From positions 1-7,432 of the forward strand of contig JBKQWK010000119.1 in the NCBI GenBank assembly GCA_052139595.1: 7,432 bases of DNA, read 5' to 3'. Positions within the stretch are counted from its first letter, which is position 1; every line of letters begins with the position of its first letter. The stretch comes from JBKQWK01 sp052139595 (GTDB lineage: Bacteria > Actinomycetota > Thermoleophilia > UBA2241). Below are positions 1-5,373 of this stretch, one piece after another. The notes under the pieces were generated by a model. That model made no database searches. It was not told the DNA's origin and saw only the letters and a program-made list of their open reading frames with translations. The position numbers and the translations under genes are program-made.

Positions 1-1
1 C

Positions 2-88
2 GGTGCCTTTCCTGCCGATGAGCACTGCTACCACATGCTCGACGGGGAAGAAGAACGCTTTGCTCAGTGGCGTGCCGGTGAGCGCTAA
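2..88 (+). CDS. C-terminal end of an unidentified protein (partial, 28 codons)
   Basis: An open frame enters from the left edge and ends at TAA (86-88). The visible residues are GAFPADEHCYHMLDGEEE followed by RFAQWRAGER. The piece is charged and ends in a basic, probably helical tail, as ordinary soluble proteins do. Too little is present to name a family. The next gene starts 111 bases downstream on the same strand, so co-transcription is possible but not shown. The main doubt is that a frame of this length can be open by chance; the normal amino-acid mix and the absence of a competing frame favour a real gene end. Confidence 0.45.
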   Translation, partial: GAFPADEHCYHMLDGEEERFAQWRAGER

Positions 89-189
89 AACACCGCTCGG
101 CACGAAGGCGTCGCTCGGCGCGGCGCCAGGGCTGTCCGCACCGCACGGCGCTTCCCGCTAGCGCTTGTGTCTTTGTGGTCGGGAAAACT

Positions 190-195
190 AGGAGG
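190..195 (+). promoter_or_regulatory. Shine-Dalgarno AGGAGG that fixes the cyclase start
   Basis: A perfect AGGAGG lies 4 bases before the ATG at 200. It favours that ATG over the in-frame GTG at 167, which would add 11 residues and has no ribosome-binding site of similar quality. Confidence 0.85.
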
Positions 196-199
196 AATC

Positions 200-895
200 A
201 TGATCTCTGTAGAGCAAGTCATCGACCTTACGCGTCCCATCAACGATGACGTCGCCATGTGGCCAGGTACGCCACAACCGAGCTTCGAGACTGGAGCGAC
301 GGTCGAGAAGGACGGCTTCTACGCCCGTCGGATGCATCTTTGGGAGCACACCGGCACGCACGTTGACGCTCCCGCTCACTTCATCCAGGGTGGTGCCACG
401 ATCGAGAGCATTCCCGTTGAGCGGCTCGTCTGCCCGGCCGTGGTCATCGATGTTGCCGAGCAATGTGATGGTCGGCCCGACTACGCGGTGACCGTGCAGG
501 ACGTGACCCGCTTCGAGGCCGCTCACGGCCAGGTACCTCGCGGCAGTGCAGTCCTCTTTCGCACTGGCTGGGATGCATATGGTAACGATCACGAGCGCTA
601 CATGGGTCCTTCCGGTGATCTGCATTTCCCGGGAGTCGGTGAAGAGGCCGCACTGCTCCTCGTCGAAGATCGTGGCGTAATCGGCATCGGTATCGACACG
701 CTGGGCATCGACCCGGGCAACGTCACCGAGTTCTCCGTACACCGCCATGCGACCCTGCCTCACGGTGTGTGGAACCTCGAGGGCCTGGTTCATCTCGAGC
801 AGATGCCCCCGGTCGGTGCGCTGCTCATCACCGCCGTGCTGCCTCTGGCGAGCGGATCTGCGTCGCCGGCGCGGGTAATAGCGCTCATCGGCTGA
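200..895 (+). CDS. Cyclase family protein (kynurenine formamidase-like metal-dependent hydrolase)
   Basis: A 231-residue cytosolic enzyme of the cyclase/KynB superfamily, whose members hydrolyse amide or related bonds with bound divalent metal; N-formylkynurenine and isatin are known substrates of relatives. The signature HTGTHVDAPAHF lies at residues 50-61, placing the metal ligands at His50, His54, Asp56 and His60. The conserved C-terminal part is also present: HRHATLPHGVWNLEGL at about 181-196, with His183 and Glu194 as likely active-site residues. The N-terminal IDLTRPINDDVAMWPGTP is the usual opening of the family, and the length is typical. The ATG at 200 is chosen for its AGGAGG. No kynurenine-pathway genes (kynA, kynU) are nearby, so kynurenine formamidase activity should not be assumed. 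The fold is certain, the substrate unknown. Confidence 0.93.
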   Translation: MISVEQVIDLTRPINDDVAMWPGTPQPSFETGATVEKDGFYARRMHLWEHTGTHVDAPAHFIQGGATIESIPVERLVCPAVVIDVAEQCDGRPDYAVTVQDVTRFEAAHGQVPRGSAVLFRTGWDAYGNDHERYMGPSGDLHFPGVGEEAALLLVEDRGVIGIGIDTLGIDPGNVTEFSVHRHATLPHGVWNLEGLVHLEQMPPVGALLITAVLPLASGSASPARVIALIG

Positions 896-1238
896 TACGG
901 CCCAAGTTGTGGCATACGCTGTGGCTGCTGGGTGCTTTGGGGTCGCCTTACTCTGCCCGAGTGTGTTCGGGGCACTCCTGTGTGCTTCCAGCGACGACAT
1001 CGACGTACGCGGTCTGACCCTCGATCTGGGCAGCGATATGGACGTGGCGGGCGGCAGTTTTCGGCGTGCACTTAGGTCAAGCCGGCGCTCAGTTGCTCGA
1101 GCACATACTTGAGTCGTTATGAAACCCGGGCGCGGAAAGGGGGCGGGAAAAGTCTCTCGCCCCCCATTTGATCACCTGGCACGAGGAAGAATGGTCAAAC
1201 GGATGTCCCGCCTCGTGCTGTGCTATCTGACGTTGTGA
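896..1238. other. Intergenic region between convergent genes
   Basis: This 343-base interval separates the plus-strand cyclase gene from the minus-strand secreted-protein gene, so the two converge here. The only structure I can support is the GC-rich hairpin at 1139-1164. Short open frames, for example from GTG at 909 to 1112, lack a ribosome-binding site and look accidental. Confidence 0.6.
1139..1164. terminator. GC-rich hairpin, possible bidirectional terminator
   Basis: Bases 1139-1148 (GGGGGCGGGA) pair with 1155-1164 (TCTCGCCCCC): ten pairs including one G-U, around a six-base loop AAAGTC. The position between convergent genes is right for a terminator. The T tract is short: TTT directly after the stem on the minus strand, and CATTT after it on the plus strand. 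It lies 75 bases past the stop of the minus-strand gene, so it probably serves that gene better than the cyclase gene. The short T tract lowers confidence. Confidence 0.5.
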
Positions 1239-2174
1239 CTATTTCCTTCCGCCTCCGCCACTGCCGACGACATGCACATCGACATAGGTCAGGTTGTTCG
1301 TTGCGTCGACCCGGGGTGTTGCGGCTCCGGTCTCGGTCGGCGAAGCAAACCCGGTGGCCTCGCTAGCGACGATCGCCGACGTCAGGTCGACGCCTGACCC
1401 GTTGGGACTGTAGAAGGTGATGCGGTAGTAGCCGGCCTTGTCCGGCTTCCAGCCGCCCTCCGAAGCACCGAAAACGTATTTGCCGGCGACGTTGAGTTCG
1501 GGTGCGAAGCTCACCGGAACGTCGACGAGCGTGCTGGCGGAGATCCACTTGTTCATGGCCGCATCCCAGGTCATGTCTGCCGGGACGTTTGCCCCGACGT
1601 ACTGAATGACCAGATTCGGCCTGGCGGAAACGACTGTCGCGTAGGCGCTGTCATACGTGCTGGCATTGGTTCCCTGGAGTTCAGTGGAGCTGCTCGGGTT
1701 TTCCAGCACAGCCATGGTGTAGGCGGTCATCGGGGCGAGCAGATGCTTGTAGAGCGTGACCTCCAGCCGGAAGGGCGCCCGGATCTTCGGGTTGATCGAC
1801 TCGATGTTGTCGCCCCAGTCGATGTAGGTGACGGCCTCTGATACCTGAATGGCGAACCGCGCCTGCCACGTGTTACCGACGGTCTGCTGTGGGAACCACG
1901 GGCCGGAGGCGAGCAGAGCATCGATCTCGGCCTGAGTCAGGCCAGGGTAGTCACCCTTGTACGGCACCGTGAACGACGGAGCCGTCAAGGGTGCAATCGC
2001 AAAACCGTCCAGAGCGATGGCCGGGAACGAGAGACTATTGACGGCGGCGGTTTCTCCGCCACCGTGGCCACCTCCGCCGCCTGCGCCAGGACTCTTGGCG
2101 GCGGCGGGCGTAGCAAACGCAAGAATGAAGATGGCGGCCACGAACACCGCCAGCTTACTGTGACTGCGTGACAT
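1239..2174 (-). CDS. Secreted protein of unknown function with Gly-rich ends
   Basis: A 311-residue exported protein; I do not recognise the family. The ATG at 2174 is chosen because it places a classic signal peptide at the N terminus: basic MSRSHSK, a hydrophobic core to about residue 21, and a likely signal-peptidase site after ATPAAA (residue 26). A GGGGG sits 7 bases upstream as a weak Shine-Dalgarno; starting at 2279 would bury the signal peptide. The mature protein begins with a Gly/His-rich stretch (29-40, GGGGGHGGG). A folded, aromatic-rich domain follows, containing WFPQQTVGNTWQ (93-104) and YIDWGDNIES (117-126), with beta-like segments such as YYRITFYSP (249-257). The end is GSGGGGRK. 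There are no cysteines, heme motifs, LPXTG or C-terminal membrane helix, so it may be freely secreted or periplasmic. The upstream sigma-factor gene is on the same strand, but a 439-base gap suggests a separate promoter. Confidence 0.8.
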   Translation of the reverse strand: MSRSHSKLAVFVAAIFILAFATPAAAKSPGAGGGGGHGGGETAAVNSLSFPAIALDGFAIAPLTAPSFTVPYKGDYPGLTQAEIDALLASGPWFPQQTVGNTWQARFAIQVSEAVTYIDWGDNIESINPKIRAPFRLEVTLYKHLLAPMTAYTMAVLENPSSSTELQGTNASTYDSAYATVVSARPNLVIQYVGANVPADMTWDAAMNKWISASTLVDVPVSFAPELNVAGKYVFGASEGGWKPDKAGYYRITFYSPNGSGVDLTSAIVASEATGFASPTETGAATPRVDATNNLTYVDVHVVGSGGGGRK

Positions 2175-2613
2175 CGCGATACCCCCGACAATCTGAGCTG
2201 AGCCTCTCGATGGCCCAGTCTCCTTTTGTCGCACGGCGCCTCGTGGGTACCAGTCCCCTCTGGTGAAGCCACGCACCACGTGACGACGCGCGACCGTGGA
2301 ACTTCTTCAGGTTACTGCCATCGGCGTTCACCCCCTTCGCCGCCTTGCTTCGTCAAAGCTCCCGACGCGTCAGGCCACATGATGCCGAACGTGACTGGTC
2401 TATCTTGCCTACCGTGCCGATTGTCGTTCGAAACCGTTGTTTTGCCGCCATTGTGCCCCGCGTTTGTCGCGGCCCTGGTCTGTACATGCTGCGATTGACG
2501 ATGGACGAGCAGGACCGAGTGAGGCGCTGCGGAGAAAACCACGGCAAGATTCGCTGATCACCGATAAACACTCTTGGCCGTCGAGACCAGTGGGCTGGCG
2601 AGCCGCGGAAAGC
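2175..2613 (-). other. Long non-coding interval ahead of the secreted-protein gene
   Basis: These 439 bases lie between the sigma-factor stop and the secreted-protein start, both on the minus strand. The length leaves room for a promoter and a sizeable 5' leader. I found no convincing -35/-10 pair by eye and no terminator with a T tract after the sigma gene. A small perfect hairpin, CCGCG-TTTGT-CGCGG, occurs at 2458-2472 and has no evident role. Open frames here are short, overlap each other on both strands and lack ribosome-binding sites, so no gene is called. Confidence 0.5.
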
Positions 2614-4155
2614 TCAGCGAGGGACTCCGTAGTCGGGCCTTACTCCAGTCCCGACGCTGCCGCCGACGCTGCCGCCGTTGTCGGCTGCCACGATGCTGAG
2701 GGAGCCGGCCGTGTCGCTATCCGCTCTGGTGCTATCGCTTGTGCTCCCGCCACCAGTTCCAGCGGAGCTGGTAGCAACGCCCATCACTCCATCGCCACTG
2801 CGGCTGCTCGTCCCGCTCGGACTGGTGGCGGTGCCGCCCGTGCCGCTACCGGTGCTGCCGCCCGTGCTGCCGCTACCCGTGCTGCTGCTGCTCGATCCGC
2901 CGCTCGATCCGCCGCCGGAGCCCGCATCGCCACTCGTCAGCTTGCCCCCGGTCGTGCTGAAGCCGGGTGAGGGGCCACCGGAGCGTTGGGCGTCAATCGA
3001 GGATCCGGCCAGCCCGCCGGCATCCGGCCTGCTGACGACCGCGTCACGATCTGGCTGCTGGCGCTCTCGCAGCGCTTCCGTAAATCGCAGGCGCTGACGG
3101 ACCAGTGCGGCTCCATCTTCGGCTGTCGGGCCATCCCTGCCCGTTGTCTTTGCGCCAAACTCGCTGCGGTCGATCGCGGTGGTGACCACCGCAGCCGGGG
3201 AAGCTGAGCTAGAGATGTCGTGGTCGCCGTTGTGCGTGACAGCGTCAACGGCAAGCCCACCGCCGGCAACCGCCGAAGCACCGATTGCCAGAAGCGCCAC
3301 CTTGCTGGTGAGCAGGGCGCCGATCTTGGCCAGGGCACCGGTGGCAGCCGGAGTGCTGGCCGCCGGCACCAGAGCATTCCACAACGGCGCGGTAGCCGCT
3401 GGGGACGTACCAGTCGTCAACGAGGAGGCAGCCGCCGGCGACGCGCCGGACGTCAGTTGAACGGTCGCCACCGGGTCTACGAACACTGGTAACGTATGCA
3501 GGGCTGCGGGCACCGGCAGCTCCGGTAGCAGAGCAACCAGTCCCAGACCGGCTGCTGGTCCTGCACCGACGGGTGACGTCTTGGCGAAGGCCCGGCGAAA
3601 AGCCGCGCGGGCGCGGAAGAGCAGCACGGCCGCGGTGCTGCGGCTGATGCCCATGATGTCGGCAACCTCGTTGTTGTCGAATCCGTGCAGGTCCTTGAGC
3701 AGCAGCGCGGTGCGATAGCGAGGGTTGAGGTCTGCCAGCGTCGCCACAACTGCGTGAGCCAGCTGTGAGCGCTCGAGAAGGTCACTCTTTGCCGGCATCT
3801 CGTCGAGATTCTCGAACGGCGTCGTCGCGCGACTGCGCCGCTTACGTAAAACGCCGTAGCAGGCGTTGACCGTGACTCTGTACATCCAGCGCTTCATGTC
3901 CGCCTCTTGAGGCAGCGCGGGCATCTCTCTGAATGCCGTGAGAAAGATGTCCTGGGTGACGTCCGCAGCCTCGTCGAGATCACCGAGTATCCGCGCTGCG
4001 AGGTTGTAGATGGGTCGGTGCAGGTCCTCGTAGAGCCGCTCGAAAGTCTGCGACCGCTGTTCCTGCAGCGCTTCTGTGAGGTTTTCGCACGTCTGTTGCG
4101 CAAATGATGACAACGGTCCCACCCTGTGGCTCTCAGTGCGCGGCCCATCGTTCAT
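2614..4155 (-). CDS. ECF-type sigma factor fused to a membrane helix and a Gly/Ser-rich tail
   Basis: A 513-residue protein whose N-terminal third is an ECF (group 4) RNA polymerase sigma factor. Region 2 lies at about residues 36-107, with DEAADVTQDIFLTAFRE for core binding and MKRWMYRVTVNACYGVLRKRR for promoter -10 recognition. Region 4 is at about 131-190, with LNPRYRTALLLKDLHGFDNN and the helix-turn-helix EVADIMGISRSTAAVLLFRAR that reads the -35. ECF factors usually stop near 200 residues; this one continues for 320. A Pro/Ala-rich linker (195-275) is followed by a probable transmembrane helix (about 281-303, LLTSKVALLAIGASAVAGGG), a charged segment (325-375) and a low-complexity Gly/Ser/Thr tail (about 411-475). 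This predicts cytoplasmic sigma domains tethered to the membrane with an exported tail. No zinc anti-sigma motif is visible. A TGA blocks any upstream in-frame start; the ATG at 4155 has no close Shine-Dalgarno, and GTG at codon 12 is an alternative. Confidence 0.9.
   Translation of the reverse strand: MNDGPRTESHRVGPLSSFAQQTCENLTEALQEQRSQTFERLYEDLHRPIYNLAARILGDLDEAADVTQDIFLTAFREMPALPQEADMKRWMYRVTVNACYGVLRKRRSRATTPFENLDEMPAKSDLLERSQLAHAVVATLADLNPRYRTALLLKDLHGFDNNEVADIMGISRSTAAVLLFRARAAFRRAFAKTSPVGAGPAAGLGLVALLPELPVPAALHTLPVFVDPVATVQLTSGASPAAASSLTTGTSPAATAPLWNALVPAASTPAATGALAKIGALLTSKVALLAIGASAVAGGGLAVDAVTHNGDHDISSSASPAAVVTTAIDRSEFGAKTTGRDGPTAEDGAALVRQRLRFTEALRERQQPDRDAVVSRPDAGGLAGSSIDAQRSGGPSPGFSTTGGKLTSGDAGSGGGSSGGSSSSSTGSGSTGGSTGSGTGGTATSPSGTSSRSGDGVMGVATSSAGTGGGSTSDSTRADSDTAGSLSIVAADNGGSVGGSVGTGVRPDYGVPR
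2731..2925 (-). repeat. Gly/Ser/Thr-rich low-complexity coding tract
   Basis: This segment encodes about residues 411-475 of the sigma-factor fusion, almost all Gly, Ser and Thr (for example GSGGGSSGGSSSSSTGSGS). The DNA is correspondingly repetitive, with runs of GCTGCC and GATCCGCCG-like units on the plus strand. Such tracts are prone to length change by slippage. In the protein it probably forms a flexible exposed tail. Confidence 0.75.
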
Positions 4156-4165
4156 TGTCCATCAT
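4133..4165 (-). CDS. Possible 10-codon leader ORF overlapping the sigma-factor start
   Basis: Tandem ATGs at 4165 and 4162 open the short frame MMDNERWAAH, ending in TGA at 4133-4135, inside the sigma-factor gene and out of its frame. The only good Shine-Dalgarno here, GGGAAGG (4173-4179), is 7 bases from the ATG at 4165 but 17 from the sigma ATG at 4155. Ribosomes might therefore enter at this leader and restart at the sigma gene. It may equally be a chance arrangement. Confidence 0.2.
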   Translation of the reverse strand: MMDNERWAAH

Positions 4166-4337
4166 TGAAGTACCTTCCCTGCAATGGACGCTCTGAATGC
4201 CGTTTTGATATCTCTCGGCCCTGCTGGCGGAAGGCGCCCTGGCTAAGGGGCGGCAGCGATGCGAGAAGCGGGTCGATTCTCGCCGCTCGCTGCCGCTCGC
4301 CTATGCCGATCGGAGGGTTCATGTGCGGAGGGTTCAT
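4152..4337 (-). CDS. Doubtful 61-residue ORF ending in an ATGA overlap with the sigma factor
   Basis: This frame starts at ATG 4337 (MNPPHMNPPIGIGERQ...) and ends in TGA at 4152-4154, sharing an ATGA overlap with the sigma-factor start, the classic arrangement for translational coupling. A weak GGATGGG precedes the ATG. Against it being a gene: its first codons are a 15-base tandem duplication, much of the rest is a strong hairpin (4250-4296), and the protein shows no domain, signal peptide or membrane helix. It may be just open leader sequence. If real, it would sit between the repeat-protein gene (53 bases upstream) and the sigma gene in one operon. Confidence 0.2.
   Translation of the reverse strand: MNPPHMNPPIGIGERQRAARIDPLLASLPPLSQGAFRQQGREISKRHSERPLQGRYFNDGQ
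4173..4179 (-). promoter_or_regulatory. Shine-Dalgarno-like GGGAAGG ahead of the sigma factor
   Basis: On the minus strand GGGAAGG lies 17 bases before the sigma ATG (4155), too far for efficient use, but 7 bases before an out-of-frame ATG at 4165. It is the best ribosome-binding site in this leader, so the sigma gene is either initiated poorly or reached through a short upstream ORF. Confidence 0.4.
4250..4296 (-). other. Strong two-part hairpin upstream of the sigma-factor gene
   Basis: Bases 4250-4259 (GCGGCAGCGA) pair perfectly with 4287-4296 (TCGCTGCCGC). Inside, CGAGAA (4262-4267) pairs with TTCTCG (4277-4282) around a nine-base loop, leaving an internal loop of TG opposite CCGC. No T tract follows on the minus strand, so it is not a standard terminator. 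It may stabilise the repeat-protein transcript end or form part of the sigma-factor leader. Confidence 0.5.
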
Positions 4338-4340
4338 GTG
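4311..4340. repeat. Perfect tandem duplication of a 15-base unit
   Basis: CGGAGGGTTCATGTG occurs at 4311-4325 and again directly at 4326-4340 with no mismatch. The unit length is a multiple of three and would keep a reading frame. It lies between the repeat-protein stop and the sigma-factor start. Confidence 0.95.
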
Positions 4341-4390
4341 CCCATCCGATCAGTGGTTGCAGACCGTAGCCCTGCTCGAAGTCGTGGGAG

Positions 4391-5035
4391 TCAGTGTCCT
4401 CCTCCCTGGTGGCTACCGTTGGCGATTCCGCCAGGTGTGTCGGGGGCGCTCGCATTGGGTTGGCCGGTTTGTACCTGCGTCCAGGCCTGAGTCTGTACCT
4501 GCGTCCCGGACTGCGTCAGCGTCCCGTTCTGAGCCTGAACCTGCACCTGCGTCCCGGTCTGAACCGGAGCCTGCGTTTTGGTTTGAGCCTGCGTCCCGAT
4601 CTGGGTCTGTACCTGCGTCCCGGACTGCGTCTGCGTCCCGGTCTGGGCCCGCGCCTGCGTCTGCTCGCGCTGACGCTCGCGTGTCTGTGTCTGGACCTGT
4701 GTCTGCACGGCGTCACCTTGCTTGTCGCGGTCCTGCGCGCGTGTACGATCCCGATCCCAGGTCTTAGTCTGGTCGCAGTCGCTCGTGACACCCGCGGCCG
4801 TCGTCGCGGCCTCGCCACTGCCGACGCGATCACGGTCTGCGTCTTGCTGCCGATCGCGCAGCTGGTCCGGCGTTGCGTCACACGTCGCGCTTGGCGTTGG
4901 TGTGCAGGTCTGGGCGACGGCCAACGTGTGGTCGCGATCCCGGTCCTGCGTGCGCAGCTGGTCGCTGGCGAGAGCGACGCCGCTGCTGACCAAAAGGGCC
5001 ACGCCCACGATCATGATGACTTTGATGAATCTCAT
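4391..5035 (-). CDS. Secreted Asp-Arg / Gln-Thr repeat protein of unknown function
   Basis: A 214-residue exported protein I cannot assign to a family. The start is firm: GAGGAGG lies 5 bases before the ATG at 5035 and the N terminus is a signal peptide (MRFIKV, hydrophobic core, cleavage expected after ALA at residue 23). The mature part has two compositions. Residues 25-107 are rich in alternating Asp-Arg (TQDRDRDH, LRDRQQDADRDR, TWDRDRTRAQDRDK) and hold all three cysteines (44, 52, 87). Residues 111-190 are almost only Gln, Thr, Val, Ala and Gly in a loose GTQVQTQ-type repeat; TQSGTQVQTQ occurs twice, at 136-145 and 174-183. The end is Gly/His-rich (GSHQGGGH). Gln-Thr repeats suggest beta-stacking, adhesive or matrix-like behaviour, but that is inference. 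It lies upstream of the sigma-factor gene on the same strand and diverges from the hcp operon. A plus-strand frame through the same DNA is a shadow. Confidence 0.82.
   Translation of the reverse strand: MRFIKVIMIVGVALLVSSGVALASDQLRTQDRDRDHTLAVAQTCTPTPSATCDATPDQLRDRQQDADRDRVGSGEAATTAAGVTSDCDQTKTWDRDRTRAQDRDKQGDAVQTQVQTQTRERQREQTQARAQTGTQTQSGTQVQTQIGTQAQTKTQAPVQTGTQVQVQAQNGTLTQSGTQVQTQAWTQVQTGQPNASAPDTPGGIANGSHQGGGH
4491..4631 (-). repeat. 27-base perfect direct repeat within the Gln-Thr repeat gene
   Basis: Bases 4491-4517 and 4605-4631 are identical over 27 positions and 114 bases (38 codons) apart. Both encode TQSGTQVQT on the minus strand. Shorter CTGCGTCCCGG-like units fill the DNA between and around them, so the region probably grew by repeated duplication. 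Confidence 0.92.
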
Positions 5036-5040
5036 CTCGA

Positions 5041-5046
5041 CCTCCT
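5041..5046 (-). promoter_or_regulatory. Shine-Dalgarno AGGAGG of the repeat-protein gene
   Basis: On the minus strand AGGAGG sits 5 bases before the ATG at 5035. It is the strongest evidence that the minus frame, not the long plus-strand frame over the same repeats, is the one translated. A small stem GGGCG-ATT-CGCCC (5053-5065) lies just upstream of it in the leader. Confidence 0.8.
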
Positions 5047-5222
5047 CGCTCGGGGCGATTCGCCCGCTTGCCCTGCCACCTTTACTAACGCGCCACGGCG
5101 GCGGTTATTACACGGGTCGCGGCATCCACGATGCTGTGGCGGAAGCCGGGATGTGCAGGGCTCCGCGATTGGGAGCCGTCGAGCCAGCGGCCGTTTTGCC
5201 GCTACTGGCGGCTCATTCTCGG

Positions 5223-5238
5223 CTTGATTTTCGTCAAG
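5223..5238 (+). promoter_or_regulatory. FNR/CRP-family operator-like palindrome upstream of the hcp operon
   Basis: CTTGATTTTCGTCAAG contains perfect CTTGA/TCAAG half-sites. Its core TTGAT-TTTC-GTCAA matches the FNR consensus TTGAT-N4-ATCAA at nine of ten defined bases. hcp genes are widely controlled by CRP/FNR-superfamily regulators (FNR in enterobacteria, HcpR in many anaerobes), so both sequence and position fit. The centre is about 143 bases before the first start codon at 5374. That suits an activator site if transcription starts near 5270-5300; the start itself is not identified. Confidence 0.6.
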
Positions 5239-5373
5239 TGATCGCCGATTTCAGTTTCGCCGAGGCCGACTCAGGCGAGGAACAGGTCAGCACAGTAAGG
5301 CGCCAGCCCTGGAGTTGGCGTTTGTCGGTAGTAACGTTGATGAATCAGCTTGAGCACGGAATGGAGTCAAGGC

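Larger units (their letters stand above)
5036..5373. other. Divergent intergenic region between the repeat-protein and hcp operons
   Basis: This 338-base interval must hold promoters for both directions. It contains an FNR/CRP-type palindrome at 5223-5238 and, just left of it, an imperfect hairpin (GCCAGCGGC at 5183-5191 with GCCG-CTA-CTGGC at 5198-5209). A minus-strand TAATAA at 5105-5110 could be a -10 for the repeat-protein gene, but I see no matching -35. No plus-strand -10 could be placed with confidence. Confidence 0.5.

Noticed and set aside
188..1000. Minus-strand frame of 270 codons opposite the cyclase gene
   Set aside because: The cyclase signature motifs lie on the plus strand. 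The opposite frame has no recognisable domain and is typical of GC-rich antisense openness.
909..1112. 67-codon plus-strand frame with a hydrophobic N terminus
   Set aside because: It starts at a GTG with no ribosome-binding site, overlaps no conserved feature and ends in Arg-rich sequence unlike a real exported peptide.
2731..2925. Repetitive DNA considered as a CRISPR array
   Set aside because: The units are short, irregular and in frame with a protein; there are no equal-length repeats separated by unique spacers.
2678..3097. Plus-strand frame rich in Pro, Leu and Val that looks like a membrane protein
   Set aside because: It is the antisense of the Gly/Ser/Thr-rich tail of the sigma-factor fusion. 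Complementing Gly, Ser and Thr codons gives Pro, Leu and Val automatically.
4461..4720. Periodic CTGCGTCCCGG units considered as a CRISPR or protein-binding iteron array
   Set aside because: Spacing is irregular and codon-locked inside an open frame with a signal peptide, so coding repeats explain it.
4394..5227. Long plus-strand frame of 277 codons with LRPGL-type repeats
   Set aside because: It is antisense to the Gln-Thr repeat gene. The minus frame has AGGAGG, a signal peptide and a coherent composition; the plus frame has no good start signal, and its repeats simply mirror the DNA repeats.
5333..5360. TTGATGAATCAG considered as a second FNR-type site
   Set aside because: The TGAT/ATCA half-sites are separated by 2 bases, not the 4 needed for an FNR/CRP-family site.
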